From: Arthrobacter sp. 9AX
GTDB taxonomy: Bacteria > Actinomycetota > Actinomycetes > Actinomycetales > Micrococcaceae
Direction of reading: 5' to 3'
Length of the DNA: 64,000 nucleotides
Assembly: GCF_902506095.1 (NCBI RefSeq)
Contig: NZ_LR733293.1
Coordinates: 934,661 to 998,660, forward strand
The notes beneath the pieces are model-generated. The model was not told where the DNA came from. It worked only from the letters and a program-made list of their open reading frames with translations, and did not search any database. Numbering within the stretch: the first letter of the stretch is position 1; each line of letters opens with the position of its first letter. The position numbers were made by a program, and so were the translations under genes. Below, in pieces: positions 25,827 to 33,408 of the stretch.

Positions 25827-28127
25827 ATGGCCGGAACGCCGGATGATCGACGCAGCACAGCCCGGGGGGATGGTGCGGTCGCCACGGACGCCTCACTCCC
25901 GCCGTCGGCCGTGGACCCAAAAGTCCGGGACGCTGAAGAGAAGAAATGGACGCCCGGAAAGATCGCCCTCTGGGTAGCGATCGCCCTGCTGGGCGGCGTG
26001 GCCTGGTTTATGCTCGCCATCATCCGCGGCGAAACCGTGAACGCCATCTGGTTCGTGTTTGCCTCCGTGTGTACGTACCTGATCGGCTACCGCTTCTATT
26101 CCAAGGTCATCGAGCGCTACATCACCAAGCCCGATGACCGCCGCGCCACCCCCGCCGAATACAAGGCGGACGGCAAGGACTACGTCCGCACGGACCGGAA
26201 CGTCCTGTTCGGCCACCACTTCGCCGCCATCGCCGGCGCCGGCCCGCTGGTGGGCCCGGTACTCGCCGCGCAGATGGGCTACCTGCCCGGCACCATCTGG
26301 ATCATCATCGGCGTCGTCCTGGCGGGCGCCGTGCAGGACTACCTGGTGATGTTCTTCTCGATGCGCCGCGGCGGACGCTCGCTGGGACAGATGGCGCGCG
26401 AGGAACTCGGCGTCATCGGCGGTACGGCGGCCCTCATCGCCACCCTGCTCATCATGGTCATCATTGTGGCGATCCTGGCCCTGGTGGTGGTCAACGCCCT
26501 GGCCGAAAGCCCTTGGGGCGTCTTCTCCGTGGGCATGACCATCCCCATCGCCCTGTTTATGGGCGTCTACCTTCGGTTCCTGCGGCCCGGCAAGGTCATG
26601 GAAGTCTCCCTGATCGGCTTCGTCCTGCTGATGGCGGCCATCATCGGCGGCGGAATCGTGGCCGAAACCCCGTGGGGCACGGACATCTTCACCCTGGACA
26701 GGGTGACCATCGCCTGGGGACTCATCGTCTATGGGTTCATCGCGGCGATCCTGCCGGTCTGGCTGCTCCTGGCACCGCGTGACTACCTCTCCACGTTTAT
26801 GAAGATCGGCGTGATCGTGATGCTCGCGCTGGCCATCATTGTGGTCCGCCCGGAAATCTCCGTACCGGCCTTCAGCGAATTCGCCAGCAGGGAGAACGGA
26901 CCGGTCTTCCCCGGTGCACTGTTCCCCTTCCTGTTCGTCACCATCGCCTGCGGCGCACTGTCCGGCTTCCACGCCCTGATTTCCTCGGGCACAACACCCA
27001 AACTGGTGGAAAAGGAACGGCAGACCCGCTACATCGGCTACGGCGGAATGCTGATGGAATCGTTCGTGGCCATCATGGCGCTCGTGGCAGCCATCTCGAT
27101 CGACCGCGGCCTCTACTTCGCCATGAACGCCCCGGCCGCGCTGACCGGCGGAACTGTGGAAAGCGCCGCCACCTGGGTCAACAGCCTGGGCCTGGCCGGC
27201 GTCAACATCAGCCCGGACGTGCTGGCGGAGACTGCACGCAACGTGGGTGAGGAGAGCATTGTCTCCCGCACCGGCGGTGCCCCCACCCTGGCCGTGGGCC
27301 TGGCCCACATCATGCAGCAGTTCATCGGCGGCACGGCGATGATGGCGTTCTGGTACCACTTCGCCATCATGTTCGAGGCCCTGTTCATCCTCACCGCAGT
27401 GGACGCCGGAACCCGCGTGGCCCGGTTCATGCTGCAGGACTCCATTGGCAACTTCGTTCCCAAATTCAAGGAAGCGTCCTGGCGGCCGGGTGCCTGGCTC
27501 TGCACAGCGGTCATGGTGGGCGCCTGGGGCGCGGTCCTGTTGATGGGTGTCACTGATCCGCTGGGCGGCATCAATACGCTGTTCCCGTTGTTCGGCATCG
27601 CCAACCAGTTGCTGGCAGCGATCGCCCTGTCCGTCTGCCTGGCGATCGTGGCAAAGCGCGGAACCTTCAAGTACCTGTGGATCGTGGCCCTGCCGCTGGC
27701 CTTCGCTGCGGTGGTCACCATCACCGCCAGCTACCAGAAGATCTTCTCGCCCACTCCGGCTGTGGGCTACTTCGCCAACAATGCCGCCTTCAGCAAGGCA
27801 CTGGCTGACGGGAAGACCGAGTTCGGCACGGCAAAGTCCGTGGCCGCCATGGAAGCCGTGGTCCGCAACACCGCCATCCAAGGCTGGCTGTCCGTGATCT
27901 TTGTGGTGCTCAGCATTATCGTGATCGCGACGGCGCTGCTCGCCACGGTCAACGCGTTCCGTAACCGGGCGGACGGGACAGCCGTGAAGGACACAGAGGA
28001 CCCCGCCAGGCCTTCGCGGGTCTTCGCCCCCGCGGGGCTGATTCCCACCCCGGCCGAGAAGGAACTTATGGCCGAGTGGGACAAGCTCCCGCCCGGCGCG
28101 AGGTTCGAGCGGGCAGGACACCACTGA
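25827..28127 (+). CDS. cstA: Carbon starvation protein CstA (pyruvate/peptide transporter family)
   Basis: The 766-residue membrane protein matches the CstA/BtsT family of pyruvate and peptide uptake carriers. After an acidic cytosolic N-terminus come about sixteen to eighteen hydrophobic segments. Landmarks are the early GHHFAAIAGAGPLVGPVLAAQMG, the family's most conserved stretch (residues about 128-150), then GFHALISSGTTPK and the late TLFPLFGIANQLLAAIAL. ATG 25827 follows AAGGAGGAGTC, an excellent ribosome binding site; an upstream in-frame start at 25788 has none. It overlaps the small ybdD-like gene (TGATG), its usual partner. Confidence 0.96.
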   Translation: MAGTPDDRRSTARGDGAVATDASLPPSAVDPKVRDAEEKKWTPGKIALWVAIALLGGVAWFMLAIIRGETVNAIWFVFASVCTYLIGYRFYSKVIERYITKPDDRRATPAEYKADGKDYVRTDRNVLFGHHFAAIAGAGPLVGPVLAAQMGYLPGTIWIIIGVVLAGAVQDYLVMFFSMRRGGRSLGQMAREELGVIGGTAALIATLLIMVIIVAILALVVVNALAESPWGVFSVGMTIPIALFMGVYLRFLRPGKVMEVSLIGFVLLMAAIIGGGIVAETPWGTDIFTLDRVTIAWGLIVYGFIAAILPVWLLLAPRDYLSTFMKIGVIVMLALAIIVVRPEISVPAFSEFASRENGPVFPGALFPFLFVTIACGALSGFHALISSGTTPKLVEKERQTRYIGYGGMLMESFVAIMALVAAISIDRGLYFAMNAPAALTGGTVESAATWVNSLGLAGVNISPDVLAETARNVGEESIVSRTGGAPTLAVGLAHIMQQFIGGTAMMAFWYHFAIMFEALFILTAVDAGTRVARFMLQDSIGNFVPKFKEASWRPGAWLCTAVMVGAWGAVLLMGVTDPLGGINTLFPLFGIANQLLAAIALSVCLAIVAKRGTFKYLWIVALPLAFAAVVTITASYQKIFSPTPAVGYFANNAAFSKALADGKTEFGTAKSVAAMEAVVRNTAIQGWLSVIFVVLSIIVIATALLATVNAFRNRADGTAVKDTEDPARPSRVFAPAGLIPTPAEKELMAEWDKLPPGARFERAGHH

Positions 28128-28330
28128 TGAGCACCGGACTCGCTGCCGTCACCAAGGGCTTCCGGGGGTTTGCACGCTACCTGGGCGGTGTCCTTGGTGC
28201 CGATGCCTATGCCAAGTACCTGGAACACCACCAGGCCGCGGGGCACGGCACGCCGCCCCTGGGGGAGCGCGAATTCTGGCGGGACCGGACGGACCGCCAG
28301 GACTCCAACCCGCAGGGCCGGTGCTGCTGA
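28127..28330 (+). CDS. YbdD/YjiX family small protein
   Basis: The 67-residue product matches the DUF466 (YbdD/YjiX) family by size and by the conserved segment YAKYLEHHQAAGHGTPPLGEREFWRDR. It ends with two cysteines. In many bacteria this small protein is encoded directly after cstA or btsT; its role is thought to be accessory to the transporter. The ATG overlaps the cstA stop codon, so expression is coupled. Confidence 0.92.
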   Translation: MSTGLAAVTKGFRGFARYLGGVLGADAYAKYLEHHQAAGHGTPPLGEREFWRDRTDRQDSNPQGRCC

Positions 28331-28408
28331 TTGAGCCCGTAGCGGACAGCGCGTCAGCGGAGTTCATGGAGTGGCCGTCGGGCGGATCGCTCGTGAGAGT
28401 ATGAACGC

Positions 28409-29038
28409 ATGAGCGATCCGCACGACACTCAAGCAGCTGAGGACCTTCCGGTAGAGGGCACCACCATCGATGACGGCCAGCCGGCACCTGAGCCGGCCGA
28501 CCCGGAAGACGGCGGCAAACCCAAGGGAAGCAACTTGCAGGACCTGGTGGATGAACCGGCCAAGGTGATGCGGATCGGAACCATGATCAGGCAACTCCTG
28601 GAGGAGGTGAAGTCCGCCCCGCTGGACGATGCGGCCCGGGGGAGGCTGGCCGAGATCCACGAGCGCTCCATCAAGGAGCTGGAGGACGGGCTGGCGCCGG
28701 AACTGGTGGATGAACTCGCGAGGATCAGCCTGCCGTTCCCGGACGACGCCACTCCCTCCGACGCCGAGCTGCGGATAGCCCAGGCCCAGCTGGTGGGCTG
28801 GCTGGAGGGGTTGTTCCACGGCATCCAGACCGCCATCGCCGCGCAGCACGCCGCCCGTGAGCATGCCGCGGCGCAGCTGCAGCTCCGGCAACTTCCGCCG
28901 GGCACCGTGATCGCCCCCGGCGTTGTGATCGGGGAAAACGGCGAGCCGCAGCGCGCCCCCGCCGGCCCCCGGCCTGCTGCTCCCGCGCACCCCGGCCAGC
29001 CCGCTGACCCGGACCACGGTCCCGGACAGTACCTCTAG
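28409..29038 (+). CDS. bpa: Bacterial proteasome activator Bpa (DUF2587)
   Basis: The 209-residue product matches the ATP-independent ring activator of the 20S proteasome known from Mycobacterium (Rv3780). It has a disordered acidic N-terminus, a conserved helical core (LVDEPAKVMRIGTMIRQLLEE, then ARGRLAEIHERSIKELEDGL and AQAQLVGWLEGLFHGIQTAI), a proline-rich tail and the C-terminal GQYL that docks into the proteasome alpha ring. ATG 28409 is preceded by GAGTAT six bases upstream, an imperfect -10. It is probably cotranscribed with the unknown gene six bases downstream. Its presence implies that the host has a 20S proteasome. Confidence 0.95.
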   Translation: MSDPHDTQAAEDLPVEGTTIDDGQPAPEPADPEDGGKPKGSNLQDLVDEPAKVMRIGTMIRQLLEEVKSAPLDDAARGRLAEIHERSIKELEDGLAPELVDELARISLPFPDDATPSDAELRIAQAQLVGWLEGLFHGIQTAIAAQHAAREHAAAQLQLRQLPPGTVIAPGVVIGENGEPQRAPAGPRPAAPAHPGQPADPDHGPGQYL

Positions 29039-29044
29039 GTTTCC

Positions 29045-29521
29045 TTGGGATTCTTCAGCGCCGCCAGGCAGGGGCGCAAGGACGATGCGGAATTGGGGAA
29101 GGGATTGTGGCGCCGCGCCCACGACCGCTTCCACCGGGGGCTGGACCGCTTCCACCAGGTCCTCGAAGGGGTGGAGGACGACCAGCTTTACGGCGAACTC
29201 GTGGAGATCGCCAACGAACTCGCCGCCCTGCTGGAACGCGTCAGGGCCGTCTGCATGGAAGCCCAGCGCCGTTCGCCCAGCGACGGCCTGGACATCCCGG
29301 TAGGCCTGGCCGGCGTCCACCGCGCGCTGTCCAAGGCCGGCAATTCCCTGGCGACTACCGCCGAAGCCGCGGCCATGCTCCGGCTCGCCGTCGGTCCGGT
29401 CCCAGTGGGCGCGGCCTCCGTGCGCCGGCGCGCCGAAGCGGTGTACCAGCAGGTTGACGACGCCGAGCGGCACCTTGCGGAGCAGGGCTCAGGCTCCGGG
29501 CGGGAAGATATTCCCGGTTAA
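29045..29521 (+). CDS. Conserved hypothetical protein in the bpa operon
   Basis: The 158-residue product is not one I recognise. It is mostly helical and charged, beginning GFFSAARQGRKDDAELGKG, with a run RRAHDRFHRGLDRFHQVLEG and a later helix ELVEIANELAALLERVRAVCMEAQRR. There is no signal peptide or membrane segment. The only start that covers the helical region is TTG 29045, six bases after the bpa stop, with a weak AGG upstream. Codon usage is like the neighbours. The tight linkage to bpa suggests a role connected with proteasome activation or simple co-transcription. Confidence 0.75.
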   Translation: MGFFSAARQGRKDDAELGKGLWRRAHDRFHRGLDRFHQVLEGVEDDQLYGELVEIANELAALLERVRAVCMEAQRRSPSDGLDIPVGLAGVHRALSKAGNSLATTAEAAAMLRLAVGPVPVGAASVRRRAEAVYQQVDDAERHLAEQGSGSGREDIPG

Positions 29522-29583
29522 GCGTGGAGCTTACTCGGTGCCTTCCGGCCCGCTGCAGCCGACGGGTTTGGCAGGATAAAGGA

Positions 29584-30429
29584 ATGACTTCTTCACCCAC
29601 ACTCACGTTCAACGACGGAAACCAGATTCCCCAGCTCGGCTACGGCGTATGGCAGGTTGAGGACGGAGTGGCGGAAAAGGTTGTCCGCCAGGCCTTCGAA
29701 GCGGGCTACCGCCACATCGACACCGCGAAGATCTACGGCAACGAGGCTGGTGTTGGCCGGGCCATCGCCGGCTCCGGACTGTCACCGGAACAGCTTTTTA
29801 TCACCACCAAGCTGTGGAACGCGGACCAGGGCTACGAATCCACCCTCGCCGCGTTCGAGGAGTCCATGGACCGGCTGGGCCTTGAGACGCTGGACCTGTA
29901 CCTGATCCACTGGATGCAGCCCAAGCAGGACAAGTACGTGGACACCTGGAAGGCCCTGATCGAGCTGCAGAAGCGCGGCCGCGTGAAGTCCATCGGTGTT
30001 TCCAACTTTACTGCTGAGGGCGTACAGCGGCTCATCGACGAAACGGGTGTGGTCCCGGCCATCCACCAGATCGAACTGCACCCGTACTTCAGCCAGCGTG
30101 AACTGCGCGAGTTCGGTGCGTCCAAGGGGATCCTGACCCAGGCATGGTCGCCGCTGGGCCAGGGCGGCGAGCTGCTCGAAGATGCGGCGGTGGCTTCCAT
30201 CGCTGCCAAGCACGGCGCGACGCCTGCCCAGGTTGTTATCGCCTGGCACCTTGCCCTCGGCAACGTGGTGATCCCCAAGTCCGTGACCGAGTCCCGGATC
30301 CGCGAGAACTTCGCAGCGCTGGAGGTCTCCCTGGACGCCGACGACGTCGAGGCCATCAACGCCCTGGACCGCACGGCCAAGGGCGAAGGCCGGATCGGAC
30401 CGGACCCCGCGGTCTCGGACTTCGCCTAG
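29584..30429 (+). CDS. Aldo/keto reductase
   Basis: The 281-residue enzyme is an NADPH-dependent reductase with a TIM-barrel fold. The catalytic tetrad is visible: Asp in GYRHIDTAK, Tyr in IYGNEAGVG, Lys in ITTKLWN and His in LYLIHWMQP. The cofactor tail motif IPKSVTESRIREN is present. It resembles 2,5-diketo-D-gluconate reductase and related actinobacterial enzymes, but substrate preference cannot be told. ATG 29584 is chosen because it begins the family N-terminus TSSPTLTFNDGNQIPQLGYG and has AAAGGA just before. A strong terminator follows 11 bases after the stop. Confidence 0.94.
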   Translation: MTSSPTLTFNDGNQIPQLGYGVWQVEDGVAEKVVRQAFEAGYRHIDTAKIYGNEAGVGRAIAGSGLSPEQLFITTKLWNADQGYESTLAAFEESMDRLGLETLDLYLIHWMQPKQDKYVDTWKALIELQKRGRVKSIGVSNFTAEGVQRLIDETGVVPAIHQIELHPYFSQRELREFGASKGILTQAWSPLGQGGELLEDAAVASIAAKHGATPAQVVIAWHLALGNVVIPKSVTESRIRENFAALEVSLDADDVEAINALDRTAKGEGRIGPDPAVSDFA

Positions 30430-30440
30430 TCCAAGCGTTC

Positions 30441-30486
30441 AACCCGCGCTGTCCCGGCTTGTGCCGGGGCAGCGCGGGTTTTTGCT
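30441..30486 (+). terminator. Intrinsic terminator after aldo/keto reductase
   Basis: AACCCGCGCTG pairs with CAGCGCGGGTT, with an inner CCCGG/CCGGG stem, followed by TTTTTGCTTT on the plus strand. Confidence 0.88.
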
Positions 30487-30512
30487 TTAAGCGGCCTGCA
30501 GTGACCGGCAGG

Positions 30513-30698
30513 TCAGGCTGCGATGCGGACCTGCGGGACGGCCACGGCGTCCACCACTGCCCAGCTGTCCTCGCCATGGCAGTGCCGGCCGGCGAACCGT
30601 TCGGCCTCCGCCATGGTGTCAAAGACTTCGGTCAGGGCGCGGCCGCAGTGGGCGTCGAAGTAGGTGACGTGAAATTCCTGTACAAGCTGATTTTCCAT
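30513..30698 (-). CDS. Small hypothetical protein, 61 residues
   Basis: The product MENQLVQEFHVTYFDAHCGR... is soluble with several histidines and two cysteines; no family is recognised. The pattern of alternating strand (EFHVTYFD) and helix (VFDTMAEAERFAGRHC) and final strand (WAVVDAVAVPQVR) looks like a genuine small alpha/beta domain. ATG 30698 is preceded six bases upstream by CAGACT, an imperfect -10, so it may be leaderless. The gene sits convergent to the aldo/keto reductase and just downstream of the coiled-coil protein gene. Confidence 0.6.
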   Translation of the reverse strand: MENQLVQEFHVTYFDAHCGRALTEVFDTMAEAERFAGRHCHGEDSWAVVDAVAVPQVRIAA

Positions 30699-30736
30699 AA
30701 ATCCAGTCTGCAACCGGGGTCTGACATTCCTTGGAA

Positions 30737-31711
30737 TCAGGCGCGCGTGTTGCCCAACCGGAGGACCCGTTCCTGCGCCAGCATTGCTGTCCGTTCAGCT
30801 TTGTCCGCGGCCCGGACCGCCTGCTTTGCTTCGGCGGCAGTGGACGCGAGGGCCCTGCGGGACCGCTCCAGCCGCTCCTCGGCGGCTTTCAGGCGCGTCC
30901 GGAGTTCGGCCGTCTCCTGGAGAAGTTCAGCGATCTCCGTGCGGAGATCGTCCGCCTGGTCCTGGAGCCCGCTGGCCAGCCGGGCGGTCTCTGCCTGGGC
31001 TGCCTCCGCTTCGGCCAGCGACGCCTTCGCCTTCTCCAGGGCGGGCGGCGAGGAGGGCCGCGGCGTCTGCCGGACAGCCTGTAGCCGAGGCTTGTCCGGG
31101 GCCGGGCGGGGGGTACGTGCCGTCGTCGTATCTTTCTTCTGCGGCCTGGCCGGTGCCGCAGTGGAAGCAGGGGGAGTTGTCCGGGGCGTTGCCGGGAGGG
31201 CGGCCGGGACCGCCACCAGACCGCCAAGGTCCACGGCATTCACGCCATCTGCGGAGAATGTCTTGAGCAGGCGGCCGCTCTGGACCGCGGCCGCCGCCCC
31301 CTCGTCGGCAGTCAGTGCCCGCAGGGTCTCTTCCACATCGGTTGCCATGGCGTCGCTGATGGACCGGCCCTGCTGCCGGGCCACTGAGCGGGCGGTGTCG
31401 ACGGCGGCGGCCAGCAGGGTGCGGCGCTCACGTCCCAGCCCGCGCAGGGCGGAGGCGTCCAGGGACGACTGGGCTTCGCGCATCCTGGTGCCGAGGTCAG
31501 TCAGCCCGGCGAGGGCGTCGGGCTGGTGCAGGGCCAGCATGTTTACAGCCCAGGCGGCAACCGACGGCTTGGGCAGCCCGCGGACGGCGGTGCCCAGTTC
31601 CTTGTCCGATGCTGCGGCTTCCTTTGCCGCCGCGGCGCGGGCAGCTATGAAGTCGTCCAGCGGCTTGGCGTAGAGCTCGTTTGCGATCTCTGCCAGGGCC
31701 TCGTCATCCAT
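30737..31711 (-). CDS. Hypothetical protein with C-terminal coiled coil
   Basis: The product of about 324 residues has an N-terminal helical domain (MDDEALAEIANELYAKPLDDFIAARA, with LPKPSVAAWAVNMLALHQPD), a proline/alanine/threonine-rich linker around residues 170-230, and a long C-terminal coiled coil (KASLAEAEAAQAETARLAS, ELLQETAELRTRLKAAEERL). There is no signal peptide or membrane segment. The start is uncertain among ATGs at 31711, 31720 and 31723; none has a clear ribosome binding site. The function is unknown, and the layout suggests a scaffold or DNA/cell-envelope tethering role only by analogy. Confidence 0.75.
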   Translation of the reverse strand: MDDEALAEIANELYAKPLDDFIAARAAAAKEAAASDKELGTAVRGLPKPSVAAWAVNMLALHQPDALAGLTDLGTRMREAQSSLDASALRGLGRERRTLLAAAVDTARSVARQQGRSISDAMATDVEETLRALTADEGAAAAVQSGRLLKTFSADGVNAVDLGGLVAVPAALPATPRTTPPASTAAPARPQKKDTTTARTPRPAPDKPRLQAVRQTPRPSSPPALEKAKASLAEAEAAQAETARLASGLQDQADDLRTEIAELLQETAELRTRLKAAEERLERSRRALASTAAEAKQAVRAADKAERTAMLAQERVLRLGNTRA

Positions 31712-31763
31712 GCACGCCATCATAAGGCCCGAGCGAGTGCAGGGTCCGTCGAGCCTGCCGCCG

Positions 31764-32465
31764 CTACGTAGTTTGCTGCCGCCGCACCATTTCCGCAATC
31801 CAGTCCGGTGCAAAGGGAGAGGTGCAGCCCGGGGGCGTGGGGTAGTCCTTGAGCACCTCGAGGCGCTCGCCGATGCTGATGGCCCTGTCCCGGTATTCGG
31901 TATGCCAGATGCCGATGGTGGCAAGGCAGGCGTTCATCGCCCACTGCAGCCTGTCCGGGGCGTCCTTCATGCCGGCTTCGACGGTGTCCAGCAACCCTGC
32001 GAGGTCCAGGCCCTCGGGCTGTTTCGACACCCGTTCGGTGGTAAGCGCCCAACCCGCGCTGGCCACCACCGGGTCCTGGTCCAGGAACCAAGCCTGGCGA
32101 AGCTCCTCTGAATGCGGGTTTTTCTTCACCACGTAGTTCACCAGCCAGTCCTGCACCTTGGGCGTGCGGGCCTCCCTCAGCATGGTGTCCAGGTCGTCGC
32201 GCGCGAACGCTTTGGGGCGGCAGATCAGGAGCGCCAGCAGCCGTGCCGCCGAGTCACCGGTGGCCCAGAGCTCAACGGCAAGTTCCTGCTGCGTCTTGAG
32301 CCGCTTTGCCACGGCGCGGAGCTTCCCGAGGTTCACACCGTGGTCGTCACCGTGCTTTTCGTTCACCTCGCGGGCCCGAGGTTCTTCAAGGCCGGCCAGT
32401 TCGGCCATCACCTCAGAGAGGCTCGTCCCGGCCAGCGCCGTTGTCGTCAATGCCGTCCCAGCCAT
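31764..32465 (-). CDS. DNA alkylation repair protein (AlkD-like HEAT repeats)
   Basis: The 233-residue protein is all-helical and matches the DNA alkylation repair family annotated from AlkD. Recognisable stretches are LAVELWATGDSAARLLALLI, DLDTMLREARTPKVQDWLVNYV, ASAGWALTTERV and a C-terminal NACLATIGIWHTEYRDRAI followed by CTSPFAPDWIAEMV. AlkD glycosylases remove bulky alkylated bases without base flipping; whether this branch keeps that activity is not certain. ATG 32465 is supported by GAGAGGAGCCAGGG upstream. The coiled-coil gene follows about 50 bases downstream on the same strand. Confidence 0.82.
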   Translation of the reverse strand: MAGTALTTTALAGTSLSEVMAELAGLEEPRAREVNEKHGDDHGVNLGKLRAVAKRLKTQQELAVELWATGDSAARLLALLICRPKAFARDDLDTMLREARTPKVQDWLVNYVVKKNPHSEELRQAWFLDQDPVVASAGWALTTERVSKQPEGLDLAGLLDTVEAGMKDAPDRLQWAMNACLATIGIWHTEYRDRAISIGERLEVLKDYPTPPGCTSPFAPDWIAEMVRRQQTT

Positions 32466-32562
32466 CCCTGGCTCCTCTCCATGGCCTGCGAGATCAGCCT
32501 ACGGCGGAAGCCAGCGTCCCGCACGTTCCGGTCATGCTGTGGCATCCGGCAAATTTGCCCTC

Positions 32563-32841
32563 TTACAGCCGGCGCACCAGCCAGCTTGCCAACCACCTGA
32601 CGTCGGGGCCGCCGTCGTTCTCCCACTCCACCAGCACGTGCGTCACGGTGTAGGCGATGGCATGGCCCACGGTGGAACCCACCTTGACGGCCGCGGGCCG
32701 CAGCATCAGGACAGGTCTGCCCGGCGCCTGCCGAAGTGCGTCCTCCCGGAGGCCCACGTGGTCCAGCCGGACTGGCAGCAACTGCTCGGGCGGGGGATCC
32801 AGCACCGTGCGCCGATCGGTTGGATCTGGTGATAGCGGCAT
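32563..32841 (-). CDS. Small hypothetical protein, 92 residues
   Basis: The product MPLSPDPTDRRTVLDPPPEQ... has a proline-rich N-terminus and a folded-looking C-terminal half with AVKVGSTVGHAIAYTVTHVLVEWEN and VRWLASWLVRRL. No family is recognised. The ATG at 32841 follows AGGATGTCCG, giving an acceptable ribosome binding site; a longer frame to 32958 is less likely. It is on the same strand as the AlkD-like gene, about 100 bases upstream of it. Confidence 0.6.
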   Translation of the reverse strand: MPLSPDPTDRRTVLDPPPEQLLPVRLDHVGLREDALRQAPGRPVLMLRPAAVKVGSTVGHAIAYTVTHVLVEWENDGGPDVRWLASWLVRRL

Positions 32842-33184
32842 CGGACATCCTGAAGGGATCGAGGACTGTGCTCCAGTATCGTCTTCATCGGCTGGAGCCG
32901 GGTTCACCGGGCAAACCCGGACGTGCCGCCAGCCTGGAAAGCGCCGCCGTATCAACAAGGTTAGGACGGGTACCCCCGCCGATCATGCGTAGCAAGTACT
33001 CGACTCTGGCGGAGGTCAACTACTTGCCCGTGAACCCGTTGCTCCGGCGGAGCACGCTCCGCCGGAGCAACGGGTTCTGAGGCTTAGTGCCCGTGTCCAT
33101 GGCCACGATGTCAGGGCTGTGAATTTTGCCGTAAATGTCAGCGGTGCATTGGGTTGGCGCCTGCAAGCGCGCTTAACCAGCGAA
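32842..33184. other. Gene-poor gap containing a 46-base palindrome
   Basis: No convincing gene is present. The stretch contains the 22-bp-arm palindrome at 33032-33077, and a less GC-rich segment (about 33095-33160) containing TGTGAATTTTGCCGTAAATG that differs in composition from its surroundings. A small frame 32987-33080 runs straight through the palindrome and is probably not a gene. Confidence 0.6.
33032..33077. repeat. Near-perfect palindrome, 22-bp arms with a two-base centre
   Basis: The left arm 33032-33053 (starting GAACCCGTTGCTCC) and right arm 33056-33077 are exact reverse complements separated by AC. Neither side has a T-run, so it is not a standard intrinsic terminator. A weaker inverted pair (AAGTACTCGAC near 32993 and GTCAACTACTT near 33015) lies just to the left. 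Confidence 0.9.
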
Positions 33185-33225
33185 AAACCCCGGAAACCCC
33201 TAAAAATCGGGGCTGTCCGGGGTTT
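33185..33225 (-). terminator. Intrinsic terminator of tRNA-Thr
   Basis: AAACCCCGG (33185-33193) pairs with CCGGGGTTT (33217-33225) with an inner CCCC/GGGG stem, and on the minus strand ends in a TTTTT run. Confidence 0.8.
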
Positions 33226-33231
33226 ATCCCG

Positions 33232-33304
33232 AGCTTCCTATCAGAATCGAACTGATGACCTTTTCATTACGAGTGAAACGCTCTACCGACTGAGCTAAGG
33301 AAGC
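33232..33304 (-). tRNA. tRNA-Thr(CGT)
   Basis: A 73-base cloverleaf on the minus strand with acceptor GCTTCCT/AGGAAGC, D-arm TAGCTCAGTCGG, anticodon stem TTTCA/TGAAA, loop CTCGTAA (anticodon CGU) and T-arm AGTTCGATTCT. CCA is not encoded. It reads ACG codons. Confidence 0.95.
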
Positions 33305-33408
33305 ACCGCATGGTTGGCCGGTTTGAACCGGGCCCCTCATGCAAGAGTCAACTGTAATAGAGTCCCCGCGCCCGGGTCAAAATGGCCGGAGCCGGACAGC
33401 TGAGGCCT

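Noticed and set aside
25893..28124. 743-codon open frame on the strand opposite cstA
   Set aside because: It mirrors the cstA gene exactly, has His/Gly/Asp/Arg-rich composition expected of antisense of a G/C-rich third-position gene, and matches no family.
30144..31673. 509-codon plus-strand frame spanning the aldo/keto reductase end, a terminator and the coiled-coil gene
   Set aside because: It runs through an intrinsic terminator and two genes in other frames; composition is random-like.
33032..33077. The long palindrome considered as an intrinsic terminator
   Set aside because: No T-run on either strand; tRNA-Thr already has its own terminator at 33185-33225, and no clear gene ends just before the palindrome.
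32987..33080. Small frame MRSKYSTLAEVNYLPVNP... through the palindrome
   Set aside because: More than half of it is palindrome, and no ribosome binding site or homology is evident.
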